This document shows, piece by piece, positions 45,266 through 56,028 of a stretch of DNA of 64,000 nucleotides; position 1 is the first letter of the stretch, and every line of letters begins with the position of its first letter. The DNA lies in the NCBI RefSeq assembly GCF_026745355.1, contig NC_079203.1, forward strand, positions 42,456,492 to 42,520,491, written 5' to 3'. The DNA comes from Beta vulgaris subsp. vulgaris. Taxonomy: Eukaryota; Streptophyta; Magnoliopsida; Caryophyllales; Amaranthaceae. The position numbers were made by a program, and so were the translations under genes. A model generated the notes under the pieces. The model was not told the DNA's origin and did not search any database. It saw only the letters and a list, made by a program, of their open reading frames with translations.

Positions 45266-47866
45266 ATGGCTGACAGTATTATCACAAATCTGGTTCATCT
45301 ATTGAGCACCTTTGCTTTGGATGAATACAAATTTCTAAAAGGCGTGGGTGATCAACTCAAGAGTCTTGAGAATGAGCTGAGATTCATGAAGAAATTCTTG
45401 AGAAATGCTGAAGGAAAACAACGAGAGCATTTAATGGTGAGCGAGTTAGTGGACCAGATTAAAGAGGTTGCATTTGAGGCAGAGGACACCATTGAGATGT
45501 TTCTCCTCAATGTAGAGAGGCAACGACGGAGGAGCACGTGTAGCAAACTCCTCCATAGCGGGGGGTACATGGTGATGCATAGCAAGACTGCCAATCGGAT
45601 TGATGGCATCAAAACAAGAATCAATGAAATATATGATAACAAGGAGAAATTTGGAATCGAGATAGGCGATGGAAGTATGAACCCGCACTTTGAGGGTCTC
45701 CTCAGAAGGCGGAGAAAGGAGGTTGATGAAGAAATGGTGGGGTTCGAGGATGTGGCAAACACCTTGTTGAAGCAGCTGACACAGGGAGATGCACTGGAGA
45801 TCATATCAATAGTTGGGATGGGTGGTCTGGGAAAGACGACAGTTGCCAAAAGGTTGTACAACAACAGGATCATCAAGGACCATTTTGGGTGTCATGCTTG
45901 GGTGTCGGTGTCTGAAGATTACAACACACACCAGATCATTCTTCACATGCTCAATAGAGTGGCTCCCAATAAGGTTGGCCTTGACAAGTTAAACACAGTC
46001 CAGTTGGTGGAGACGCTAAAAGGTCGCCTCAACGATAGGAAATTCATTATCTTCTTGGATGATATATGGCAACCTGACATGTGGGATGAGGTCAAGGCAT
46101 GCTTTCCTAATAAGGAGAACGGCAGTAGGATCGTCATCACAAGCCGCGTAGCGAAGGTTGCTATGCATGCTAGTCCTAGGAAGCCTAATTTTCTTCGATT
46201 TTTTACTCCCGAGGAGAGTTGGGAACTCTTTGAAAGGAAGGTGTTTCGAGGGGATGCTTACCCTTCTCACCTCAAATCCTTGGGCAAAAAAATTGTGAAG
46301 AGATGCAAGGGGTTACCTTTGTCTATCGTTGTGATAGCGAGCATGCTAGCTAGCGAAGAGAAATCAGAAAGAATATGGGAAAGGACGCTCAAGGATGTGA
46401 GTGTTCACCTGGGCAAAGACAACGCTTGCATGGAAATTCTGGCTTTGAGTTACCATCATTTACCAGTAGAGTTGAAACCTTGCTTTCTCTACTTTGCAGC
46501 GTTCCCTGAGGATGAAGAGATGTCTGTTCGAAGGCTAATTACACTATGGTTGGCAGAAGGATTTGTACAACCGTCTGGGGACTTGTCTTTGGAGGAAGTA
46601 GCTGAGAGTTACCTAGATGTCCTTATTGATCGTAGCTTAGTCCAAGCTGGGAGAAGGAGAATGGATGGTGGGCACAAGACTTGTCGCATTCATGATCTTA
46701 TACGAGATGTTTGCATCAGAGAAGCTAGGAGTGAAAACTTTATGCAGGTAGCTTCCAAAACCGATGATTTATCCTCTACCACAAGCAAATACAATCCCAG
46801 AAGGTTGTCTGTCCATCGTCACACAAAACCTGTAATTCTTTCAAAAGGTTGGGACCCTTGTTCAGTCCGAGCATTCTTATCCTTCGAATCGCAGTCGGTT
46901 CATGCAGGCTCAGAATTGTGGAAGACACTTCACTCGGGCTATAAATTGCTAAAAGTGTTGGACCTTGGAGTTACTGTTGAAGTCACAACATTGCCCAGTG
47001 AGATCAGTTCCCTTGCCAATTTGAGGTATTTAAGGTTCTTTCTGTGCTCACGTTCGATCCCTAAATCAGTGTTTAATCTTTGGAACCTTCAGATGCTTTT
47101 TATAAAAGGTAACCAATCATTAAATGTTTCTCTTGGAGAATTACTAAAGCTACAACAATTGAAGCAACTTGTCTTCAGGGAGAGAGTAAGGATCTATGGT
47201 AAAAATGAAGCATCAACTCCATTATCCAAGAAGCAACTCAAATTCCTCCAAGTGCTGTCTCCCATCTATCTTGACGAAGATTTTGAATGTGCTGTCACGA
47301 GTGGACTCTGCCCTAATTTAAGAAAAGTTTCAGTGTGCATTACGGACCATCATTGCTGGTCGTTAAATAACTTGTTCGCAAGTTTGTCTGAATTACAAAC
47401 ACTGAAGATATCCTCCTCTTACATCCCACTTTCTCAGGATGATATATTTTCGGGAGTCAAAGCAGCTAATATTCCTTTACGCCTTGCCAAGTTAACGTTG
47501 AAGTCTTTTAGTTATGTAGATGATCTTGCATGTATTCTTGGTCAGTTTCCTAATCTTCGTATGCTTAAACTGGTAGATGTAATTACCAGACTTGACGCAA
47601 AGGATGGTTCGTTTCCCAGACTCCATACCCTTCATATGCACAATTTTGATGAAGGGCCTCTGTGGGTAAACCCCAGGGCTTTTGCTGAACTACGCTATCT
47701 ATTTATAAGAAGAGGCACATGTAGATTTGACGAGGATTTATTCAAGCTGCCAAACCTGACAGATGTTGAAGTGCTGTGGCCTGAACCTCGTCTTGCCACT
47801 ACACTGAAGCGTCTGCAATCTAAAGATGAAATCAAGTATAGGTTGTTAGTGCACGATGGCGAATAA
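45266..47866 (+). CDS. CC-NBS-LRR disease-resistance protein (RPP13/RPP8-like), single exon
   Basis: An intracellular immune receptor that senses pathogen effectors and oligomerises on ATP exchange. The start at 45266 (MADSIITNLV) is chosen over the in-frame 45236 because related proteins begin MA(D/E). Of 866 residues: coiled-coil Rx-N domain 1-150 with an EDVID-like EAEDTIE at 70-76; P-loop GMGGLGKTT at 174-182; kinase-2 FIIFLDDIW ending at 258; RNBS-B GSRIVITSR; GLPL at 339-342; RNBS-D region CFLYFAAFPED; and the MHD position reading RIHDL at 464-468. Leucine-rich repeats fill about 520-860 (LRYLRFF, LWNLQMLFI, LRMLKLVD, LPNLTDVEVLW). No intron, stop or frameshift is seen, so it looks functional. 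A decayed copy of its 3' end lies 0.9 kb downstream. Confidence 0.96.
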   Translation: MADSIITNLVHLLSTFALDEYKFLKGVGDQLKSLENELRFMKKFLRNAEGKQREHLMVSELVDQIKEVAFEAEDTIEMFLLNVERQRRRSTCSKLLHSGGYMVMHSKTANRIDGIKTRINEIYDNKEKFGIEIGDGSMNPHFEGLLRRRRKEVDEEMVGFEDVANTLLKQLTQGDALEIISIVGMGGLGKTTVAKRLYNNRIIKDHFGCHAWVSVSEDYNTHQIILHMLNRVAPNKVGLDKLNTVQLVETLKGRLNDRKFIIFLDDIWQPDMWDEVKACFPNKENGSRIVITSRVAKVAMHASPRKPNFLRFFTPEESWELFERKVFRGDAYPSHLKSLGKKIVKRCKGLPLSIVVIASMLASEEKSERIWERTLKDVSVHLGKDNACMEILALSYHHLPVELKPCFLYFAAFPEDEEMSVRRLITLWLAEGFVQPSGDLSLEEVAESYLDVLIDRSLVQAGRRRMDGGHKTCRIHDLIRDVCIREARSENFMQVASKTDDLSSTTSKYNPRRLSVHRHTKPVILSKGWDPCSVRAFLSFESQSVHAGSELWKTLHSGYKLLKVLDLGVTVEVTTLPSEISSLANLRYLRFFLCSRSIPKSVFNLWNLQMLFIKGNQSLNVSLGELLKLQQLKQLVFRERVRIYGKNEASTPLSKKQLKFLQVLSPIYLDEDFECAVTSGLCPNLRKVSVCITDHHCWSLNNLFASLSELQTLKISSSYIPLSQDDIFSGVKAANIPLRLAKLTLKSFSYVDDLACILGQFPNLRMLKLVDVITRLDAKDGSFPRLHTLHMHNFDEGPLWVNPRAFAELRYLFIRRGTCRFDEDLFKLPNLTDVEVLWPEPRLATTLKRLQSKDEIKYRLLVHDGE

Positions 47867-48445
47867 GCAAGCATGAAGCCATTAATCAATTGTCCTAGAG
47901 TAAGAAGTAAGAACACAAGCCTTGCCTCATTTCAAGCATTATCTGTTTTCTTTCGATTGGCATTTTTCTTTTTGTTCTTTTTCATATGTGAGGTCTTTCC
48001 TTTTTCCTTTGAGGGTGACTGAGATGTTTGTTGTGCAACTGTCATATCCAGTACTGTCGTCTTTGCCTTTTCTTTCACTGCCGAAAAGTTCTGTTTTTTA
48101 TCCTTTTTTTCTTGCTTCATTTTTCACACACCAATAATGAAACTACTTTTTAGGTCTCTACTATGGTCCGGATATTCATATTTTTTAAACGAGAACACCA
48201 AATATCACTTGGTTTAGTTGTTTAGACTTTAATATATAAGCTTGAAGTTATGGGATCTAATCTTATAGAGTATATCTACTGTTCCTTTTTTGTTCGAAAT
48301 TGTTATCACTTATTATCGCGGTTGATGAAACTTATTGTAATTTTTTTGAACTCGTCCTAACTTCAAAGTTATGTTGTAAACTTGTATCATCCGGACTTAC
48401 AATCTAAAGTCTAAACCCACTTTGTAGATCTACATAATTTATCAA

Positions 48446-48640
48446 GGGCAAGTAAGCAAGCACCTAATCCATTGTCCAAGAGTAAGGACACAGACCTTAC
48501 ACCTGGTCTCAAGCAAAAATATGTCCTGATTCCCTTTCTTCCCCTTTCTTATGGGAATCAAGTCGGATCATAAAATTCTGTTTCTTGCTTCATTTCTAAC
48601 TCATAAATGATGAAATAAAGTAGTAACTTTGCATAGTTCA
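48446..48640 (+). repeat. Duplicate of the NLR 3' UTR
   Basis: GCAAGTAAGCAAGCACC, CCATTGTCC.AGAGTAAG, CACA.ACCTTAC and TCTGTTTCTTGCTTCATTT repeat in order the sequence just after the NLR stop (47865-48130). Confidence 0.7.
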
Positions 48641-48774
48641 TCTTATTCTAGTTGAAATTAGTCAAAAACAACTAAATAAGTATATTGTTTAGATTGTAAT
48701 CTTATCTGAAGATGTTAATATTCATTATATTCAATATCTTAATCAAAATATACACTTGAAAAATTAACCAATTT

Positions 48775-48905
48775 CAGTGTGCATTGCCTAATCTCTAAGA
48801 TGTCGAAGTTCTGTGGCCTGACAATACCTTGGGCAACTTGCTGAATAAACTAAAGCGAGAAAAAAAAAAACCCCAAGGTGGTCAGTGCAAGATTGTCTTC
48901 TAAAT
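48775..48905 (+). pseudogene. Remnant of an NLR C-terminus
   Basis: The frame reads ALPNL, a stop, then DVEVLWPDNTLGNLLNKLKR, matching the final LPNLTDVEVLWPEP...LKRLQ of the intact gene. It is the only visible coding part of a second NLR copy. Confidence 0.75.
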
Positions 48906-49189
48906 TGGTTTGGTTGCTCAATTTAGAGCTATGATTCAAAATTGCACAAGGAACACCATTGTCTTTCAATTTTCACTCCAGACTTTTCCGAAGTTCATGG
49001 CATTATTATGAGGTTACACATAATTCATTTTTATAAGTTTTAACTTAAGAGAGTGGAAGCAGAAGTGAGAATTCATAAAAAAAAATTAACATTATCTTGT
49101 TTGATTAGTGATGGAAATTGATCGCTCAACTATACTTGCTCTGAATGATTATAAACCTCAAGAATCGAAATATTGGATGTTAATTCTCT

Positions 49190-49860
49190 TATAAGTAATG
49201 AGTTGAGTTAATAAACCAGTTTCTCGTGTGGTGATTATCAGGCACACCTAACAAAATTGTACTCGACAATCTGTAATTTCGGAGATATATGCATTAAATG
49301 ATCAAGACTACATTCGAGTCCGATCCAGGTTGCACACCTGGCTTTGGTGGGTGAGTCTTCCAACAAGAGTTTCTTCACACGGTGAGGCTCGAACTCGAGA
49401 CCTCCCTTAAGCGACATCAAGCTGCTTACCGCTTGAGCCAACTCTTGTTGGTTGCTAGCATCTCCTTGCCAACTGATTTTACACAAAGCTTTTTTGCTAC
49501 AAGAAAAGGGTTGTATTTGACTATTTTCTAACCGAAGTTTCCCACTTACATTTTTACCTTTGCCCAAAAAGACACACAATGCACTGGGTTTTTGATATGT
49601 ATCACTTTGTCGGGAAGTGCTTCTCTCCTCCAGCCCTTTGTTGTTTGCCATATATGTGTTTTTCTTGAGCTTCAGCTCAACTACTATACCATAATGGCAG
49701 GAGAAGCATACGAGCAAATCAAAGAAGTGTGCATTTTTTTGCTCAACAATTTCACCCTTACAGTGGCAAGGCCCTAGCAGTTCTGGGTGTTTAGGCAGTG
49801 GCCGAGAGAGAGAGAACAACAGTAGTATATGTTCTTGATTGATTTGTTGTTTGTTGTATT
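49190..49860 (+). pseudogene. Rearranged partial copy of the Hikeshi-like gene
   Basis: The upstream flank (49205-49305), first coding exon (about 49530-49615, without the ATG), intron and start of exon 2 (GAGAAGCATACGAGCAAATC, to about 49775) match 39400-39905, so it is a DNA-level copy that kept its intron. After CCCTAGCAGTT the frame is lost: a ~26-bp stretch GGCCGAGAGAGAGAGAACAA matches the inverse of the intact exon (near 39966-39995), and the sequence then jumps to the 3' UTR (GTAGTATATGTTCTTG). A SINE sits in the upstream part, and a Copia inserted at 49866. Confidence 0.85.
49318..49470 (-). mobile_element. tRNA-derived SINE
   Basis: On the minus strand: A-box TGGCTCAAGCGGTAAGC, then 30 nt later B-box GAGTTCGAGCCTCACC, followed by a body with GTGTGCAACCTGGATCGGAC. 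It is absent from the sister locus near 39500, which supports insertion after the gene duplication. Exact ends were not resolved. Confidence 0.65.
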
Positions 49861-49865
49861 GTTTT

Positions 49866-50268
49866 TGTAGCAATATGCCTTGAAACTGGTTGGAGACGCG
49901 AAGAAACAAGCGAGTTCAAGTGCTTGGCCGGGCCGCCGCCGGGGAGACTGAGCGAGTGATCAGGCAAAATCCGTCACATTAGCTTATGTGCCCGACCGGA
50001 TGGGAGGTGCCTAACAAGGCGGCAGTGATATTGACGCGGATTTGGTGATTTTTTATTGGGTTATATATATACTTAACCTAATTTGTTTAAAAGTCGTCAT
50101 TAGTGCTATACTCATCTGTAATCTGGAATTACTCAAGAGAAATAAAACTTTTCTCTCCCTCTGTCCGTGGACGTAGCCAACACATTGTTAGTGAACCACG
50201 TAAATCTATGTGTTCTTTATTGTTTTTTCAGTGTTCATTATTTGTTCATTCTCACATCCGTTAAAACA
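49866..50268 (+). repeat. 5' LTR of the Tork-like Copia
   Basis: 403 bp from TGTAGCAATATGCC to CATCCGTTAAAACA. The first ~150 bp are GC-rich (CCGGGCC/CGCCGGGG), the rest AT-rich with a TATATATA box. Confidence 0.9.
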
Positions 50269-51784
50269 AATTGGTATCAAGAGTTTTGGTTTCGATCTGA
50301 GAGAGAAAGATGTCTGTGATGAATGTGAAAATCGATAAATTTACTGGGACAACAGTTTCAGTCTCTGGGTAATCATAGGCTTTACTGAAGCAATAAGGGT
50401 TGTGTCGTCGTGACCATCGTTGGCAAAGAAGTTACGGATTCAGTTACCGCTGAGATGACCGTTCTGAGAGAAGAAGGCACATTCAACACAATTATGTTGT
50501 ATCTTGCTGATGACATAATAATCACTGAGGAAACCACATTTGGTATGTGGTTGAAATTAGAGAGTGTGTATATGACAAAATCTCTAACCAAAAAGTTGCT
50601 TTTGAAGCAACGTTTGTTCAGTCTGCGCATGAATGAAGGTATACCTCTTAGAGATCACTTAGATCAATTCAATACGATCTTGTTAGAATTGCGTAATATT
50701 TTTGTTAAGGTGGAGGATGAGGATGCTGCTTTAATTCTGTTTGTTTCTTTACCATTGTCATATGAAAATTTTGTGCAATCTTTCATTGTTGGTAAAGATT
50801 ATTTGTCCCCATAAGAGGTTAGATTATCTCTTCATACTTGGGAATTGCGCCATAAGTCATCTGGTCATACAGGTACAGACAATTAGGCTTCTGGATTAGT
50901 GGCGAGTAGTAGTAAGGGATATGAAAATTCTACGAAAAAGAATTAAGAAATCCGAAAATTCCAAAAGAAGTCCTAAACCTAATGATTTGTAATTATTGTA
51001 AGGAGAAGGGGCATTGGAAGAAGGAATGTCCTAAGAAGAAGCATCAAGAAAATAAATTTGGGTCTGGTCCTACTGTTGTTGCAGCAAAAAATTCGAATTC
51101 TAAGGATGATCGTGCTTAAGTTGCTAATGAGCAAACACATTGCAGTGATGTGTGGGTTATTAATTCTGGAGCGTCGTATCATGTGAGTTCTCGTAGGGAG
51201 TGGTTTACTAGTTATGAGCAGGTAGATGGAGGTAATATTTTAATGGCTAACAGTGCAGTCTGCAAGACAGTTGTAATAAGCTCTATCAAGATTCGGACAC
51301 ATGATGGTACATTCTGCAATTTGAATAATGTTAGGCATGTTCCACAGATGACCAAGAATTCGATTTCACTTTCCCTGTTAGACAGTAAGGTGGACTTTTG
51401 TATGTCTGAAAAGGTTCAAAGGATGTGTTGAAGGATGTTGTTGCTTCATCTGAAATTCAGAAGGAGGATATGATCAAGCTATCAAATCCTCTCCAAGGCA
51501 AATCTTCTGTGCGGCCATAAGGTCAAAAATCTTGAGTTTTATGCGCACTGCGTCGTTTTTGGGAAACTACATCGTAGCAAGTTTCCTAAGGGCATTCATA
51601 GAACAAAAGGTACTCTGGATTATATTGACTTTGATTGTTAGGGTCCTTCACGTGTAGAATCTTTGGGAGGTCACAGGTATTTTGTATCCTTCATTGATGA
51701 TTAAAGAATGACTTGGTTGATTGTTATGAAGTCAAAAGGCAAAGTTTTCCAAAATTTCAAGCACTGGAAGACATTGGTGGAAAT

Positions 51785-52069
51785 TAGAAATGATCATGGG
51801 TCGAGTCGGGCCTAAAAATATTTGCCCATTGGTCGAGCCGGGCCGGGCCAAAATTTTGTGTCTAAAGCCCGCTATTTCGGGCCAAAATGAGCGGGCTTTT
51901 CGGGCCAAAATCGGGTCGAGCCTAAAAATAGACTAAAAATTCATTTTTGGCTTGCCCAAAGCTCGCCTAAAGCAAAAAAAAATTCGGGTCGGGCCCGACT
52001 GCGGGCCAAAATTTCTGCCGAAAACCTGGCCCAAAATCGGGTTGGGCCAGGCCAAAATGATCAGCTCTA
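51785..52069. mobile_element. Non-autonomous hAT-like element (hAT-3) inside Copia integrase
   Basis: Ends TAGAAATGATCATGG and CCAAAATGATCAGCTCTA are imperfect inverted copies; the flanks GTGGAAAT (51777-51784 and 52070-52077) are a perfect 8-bp duplication. The interior is built from CGGGCC / GGCCCAAAAT / TCGGGTCGGGC words. Confidence 0.92.
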
Positions 52070-54572
52070 GTGGAAATCAAACTGGAAAGAAGATCAAAAG
52101 GCTATGAACTGACAATGGTCTGGAGTTCTGTTTGTATGAGTTCGATGAGTTCTGTAAAAATGAAGGGATTGCTAGGCATCATACTATCATGGATACACCA
52201 CATCAGAATGATGTAGCTAGACGAATGAATCAAATACTTCTAGAGAGAGCTCGATGCATGCTCTCTAATGTTGGGATGACTAGAAGTTTTCTGGAGAAGC
52301 CGTTAGTACAACATGTTATCTGAACTGGACCTTACTCTAAAATCAATCTCAAAACATCATGTGAGATGTGGTCAGGTAAGTATGCAGATTACTCAAATAT
52401 GCGAGTTTTTGGTTGTAATGTTTATTATGTAAATGAGGGTAAGGTGGAGCTAAGAGCCAGAAAGAGAGTGTTTGTAAGATAAGGGAATGGGGTGAAAGGT
52501 TATAGAATTTGGTCCCCATATGATGGTAGGGTTATACTTAGCAGAAATGTTGTATTTGATGAGAATTCTATGGTTAATCCTATTGTGAAGTCCATTGTTT
52601 GGCCAAATATTGTTAGTGTTGAGGTGCAGGTGGATTAGCAAGTTACTCCTGATGAGAGTGATGAAACACATGAAGAAAACACATAAATTATGAAGCATCA
52701 AATTCTTCAATACCAATTTAAGAGGCACATAACCTTGCTCGGGAGCGTCATATGAGGACGAATTTTGGGAAACCCCCAATAAACATGTATGGTTTTGGAG
52801 ATATGGTGGCTTATGCATTGTAGGTTGCTGAGGAGGTGGATGTCTATGAGCCATCTACCTACAGGGAGGCAGTTACATGTAGGGAGTCTACTCATTGGCT
52901 TGCTGCAATGGGAGATGAGATCGAGTCGCTTCATAAGAACGAGACTTGGGAGCTTGTACCTAAGCCTTTAGGGAGGAATATTGTTACTTGTAAATGGGTT
53001 TTCAAGAAAAAAGAAGGGATAACATCTGGAGAGGGGGTCAAGTATAAAGGTCAACTAGTTGCAAGAGGGTTCACGAAAAAAGAGGGAGTAGACTGTAATG
53101 AGATTTTTTTCACCTGTAGTCAGACATACTTCTATCATGGTGCTACTAGCAATAGTTGCACATCAGGATCTTGAGCTTGAGCAACTGGATGTAAAAACAA
53201 CTTTTCTACATGGAGAGTTGGAAGAGGAGATATACGTGGCTCAGCCAGATGGTTTTCAGGTTCCAGGGAAGGAAAATTCTGTTTGCAAGTTGATGAAGTC
53301 CTTATATGGGCTAAAACAGTCTCCGAGGCAATGGTACAAGAGATTTGATAGCTATATGATGGAGCTAGGCTACAATAGGAGTTCATATGATTGTTGTGTG
53401 TATCACAACAAGTTTACAGATGAATATTTCATCTACTTAGTGTTATACGTAGATGATATATGGATACCAGCTAGGCACAAGTAGGATGTTCAGAAGTTGA
53501 AGGAGCTATCAGTGCTGAATTTGAAATGAAGGATTTGGGCGGGGCTCGAAAAATTTTGGGTATCGAGATTTAGGAGAGGGCTCAGAAGAAGCTTTTCTTG
53601 TCATAGAAAGGCTACATTGAGAAGATATTGTCAAGGTTTCTCATGTCAACAACTATGCCTATAGATACTCCAAGTGCGGCCAATAATCATTTGTCCGTTG
53701 CTTTTGTGCTTAAGTCTGCTAAGGAGAAGAAGTACATGACTAGGGTTCGTATGCTAGTGTAGTAGGGAGCTTGATGTATGTCATGGTTTGCACTAGGTCA
53801 GATCTTGTATATGCAGTTAGTGTTGTTAGTAGGCTCATGGGTGATCCTGGTAAGGAGCATTAGCAGGCATCCAAGAGGATCTTTCGGTGTCTTAGAGGTA
53901 CGTTAGATATTGGTCTTATTTATTGAGGTGATGTGACATGTTTAGTTACATGTTTCTCTGGTTCTGATTATGCTGGGGATGTGGATGGTAGGAGATCTAT
54001 GACTGGTTATGTGTTCACTCTTGGTAGTTTTGTTGTGAGTTGGAAAGCTACTTTGCAGCCTACATTGACTTTGTCTACTACTGAATCAGAGTATATGGCC
54101 TTGACAGAATCAACTAAGGAGGGAATCTGGTTAAAGGGGCTAGTCAATGATTTGGGTCTATATCATGATCATGCGATAGTGTATTGTGACAGCTTGAGTG
54201 CAATATGCTTGGCCAAGTATCAAGTTCATCATGAGAGAACTAAACACATTGATGCCAATTATCATTTTCAAAGAAGTGAGACAAAAATTTAGGTGAAGAA
54301 GGTAGGTACAGCTGATAATCCTGCTGATATGTTCACCAAACCAGTTCGTAGAGTAACTTTCAATATTGTTTGAACTTGCTTAATGTTTGAGGTTGTTAAT
54401 TGACTTTTAGGGAAAGTCTGGGGTCCTTAGGAGCAAATTTGGTATCATTAAGGGACAAATCTGGTTTGGTTGTCTTTCGAGAAAAATTTGGTTGCAGGAA
54501 GGATATGTGCATTGTGTTCAATGCATCTATTATCTGGTTCGTTATGAGAGGATTCAAGTCAAGATGGAGATT

Positions 54573-55024
54573 TGTAGCGATATGCCTTGAATCTGGTCAA
54601 AGACGCGAAGAAACAAGTGAGTTCGAGTGCTCGCCCGATTAACTGGACAAGTCTCGCCCGACCGGACGGGGTTACCCGCCCGGCGGCTTGGCCCGGGAGA
54701 CTGGGCGAGTGATCGGGCAATACTCCGTCAAATTAGCTTATGCGCCCGACCAGGCACCTTGGCCCGGGAGACCGGGCGGCAGTGTTTTTGATGCGGATTT
54801 AGCCTTTTTTTTGTATCGGGTTATATATATATACTTAACCTAATTCGTTAAAAAGTCGTCATTATTTATACACATCTGTAATATGTAATTACTCAAGAGA
54901 AATAGAACTTTTCTCTCTCTGTCCGTGAACGTAGCCAAAACATCGTTGGTGAACCACGTAAATCTTTGTGTTCTTTATTGTTTTTCTGTGTTCATTATTT
55001 GTTATTCTCACATCCGTTATAACA
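54573..55024 (+). repeat. 3' LTR of the Tork-like Copia
   Basis: 452 bp from TGTAGCGATATGCC to CATCCGTTATAACA, preceded by the purine tract AAGATGGAGATT. It is 49 bp longer than the 5' LTR, because its GC-rich CGCCCGACCGG region has extra repeats. Confidence 0.9.
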
Positions 55025-55296
55025 TTTTAGGCATATCTATTACTAATTAGTAAAGTCAAATAGAAAATGAAACTTTGTATTTAAGTCACCTCCATTTTGT
55101 GAATAAGATTTTTTGAAATACTTACAAACAGTATTTAAAAACACTACAAAAACAATAAATGTATAATGCAGATAACAATACCATGATCATAATATTTTAT
55201 ATGATAATATCTCTTTTTATATGAATGACTAAATTAAAGTGGAATCATTTCATCCCTCTTATTTAGGCATAACTATTACTAAGTAACTATTACTTC

Positions 55297-55575
55297 TCAG
55301 CTGAAAGCAAAATGCAAATTTTTTTTTTTGGCAGCAAGAACAAGCAGCATGTGGTACAATATTCCCCTTCCTTGCAAGGGTAGGCTGGTAGCTAATACAT
55401 GGCTTTCTCCAACTAAACCTCTATCTACTTTAATAATTCTACAGGACCTAAAACTCTTACAACTCTCTACAATATCATGACATATGCTAATAAGTTGACA
55501 TGGGACGACATTCTTTACCAAGGCTTGCACTAGCGCGAGAGAGTCAGTGAGAATCTTTATGCGTTCATCTTAACC
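55297..55575 (-). pseudogene. RNase H-like domain fragment (LINE-type)
   Basis: The minus strand reads KILTDSLALVQALVKNVVP, then ICHDIVESCKSFRSCRIIKV, then ESHVLATSL, the pattern of the C-terminal RNase H (RVT_3) domain of plant LINEs: D-S near the start, and a helix followed by a strand ending in A-LA. No other LINE domain is next to it. Confidence 0.55.
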
Positions 55576-55767
55576 ATTAGTTAGCAACAGTAGCACCTAA
55601 GAGTGTTTATTTTTACTATCAAAGCACTTCAACATGCAATACATTATCCTAGCATTGGAACCTCAAAACGGGAATATTAAGAAACTATACCAAGTAATAT
55701 TTTGATGCCGACTATACCAAGTAATATAATTATAAGATAAATAATAGATGCAGACCATTATAAAGTA

Positions 55768-56026
55768 CTCCCTCCGTCTTTTATTAGTTTACCCCTTTCT
55801 TTGGGGCACATTTGCCGAGATACTAATTTGAACCTTAATATCTCTAATTTTCGATAAGCAAAAATTACAAAAAGTTGACATTTGGATAATACACACTGAG
55901 ACAAATCCAACAAGATCTCACATGACTATATTTTTCCTTAAATACAAATTACAAAAGATAGTCAAAGTCATGTATGTGAATAGTGTCAAAAGTCAAAAGG
56001 GGTAAACTAATAAAAGACGGAGGGAG
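55768..56026. mobile_element. Stowaway-type MITE
   Basis: 259 bp, ends CTCCCTCCGTCTTTTATTAG and the exact inverted counterpart, TA on both sides (55766-55767, 56027-56028). The core is in the opposite orientation (CAACAAGATCTCACATGAC). Confidence 0.92.
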
Positions 56027-56028
56027 TA

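Larger units (their letters stand above)
49866..55024 (+). mobile_element. Ty1/copia element (Tnt1/Tork-like), complete outline, dead
   Basis: Both LTRs are present. Domains in order, all broken by stops: gag from about 50310 (KQRLFSLRMNEGIPLRDHLD), zinc knuckle ICNYCKEKGHWKKECPKKK (about 50985), protease WVINSGASYHVSS (51152), integrase with TPHQNDVARRMN (about 52200), RT (ELVPKPLGRNIVTCKWVFKK at 52950; LKQSPRQWYKR; LVLYVDDIW near 53450) and RNase H (53930-54290; FSGSDYAGD, TTESEYMALTES, DANYHF). A hAT-like element (51785-52069) interrupts the integrase. The primer site TGGTATCAAGAG follows the 5' LTR. Flanks share only TTTT, so the target duplication is eroded. Confidence 0.92.

Noticed and set aside
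45352..45876. 174-codon minus-strand ORF within the NLR gene
   Set aside because: Antisense shadow of the NLR coding sequence, with no domain or separate evidence.
48180..48300. Helitron-like interior words (AACACCAAATATCAC, TAGACTTTAATATA)
   Set aside because: There is weak resemblance to the Helitron at 6452-6673, but no TC start or CTRRT hairpin end could be placed.
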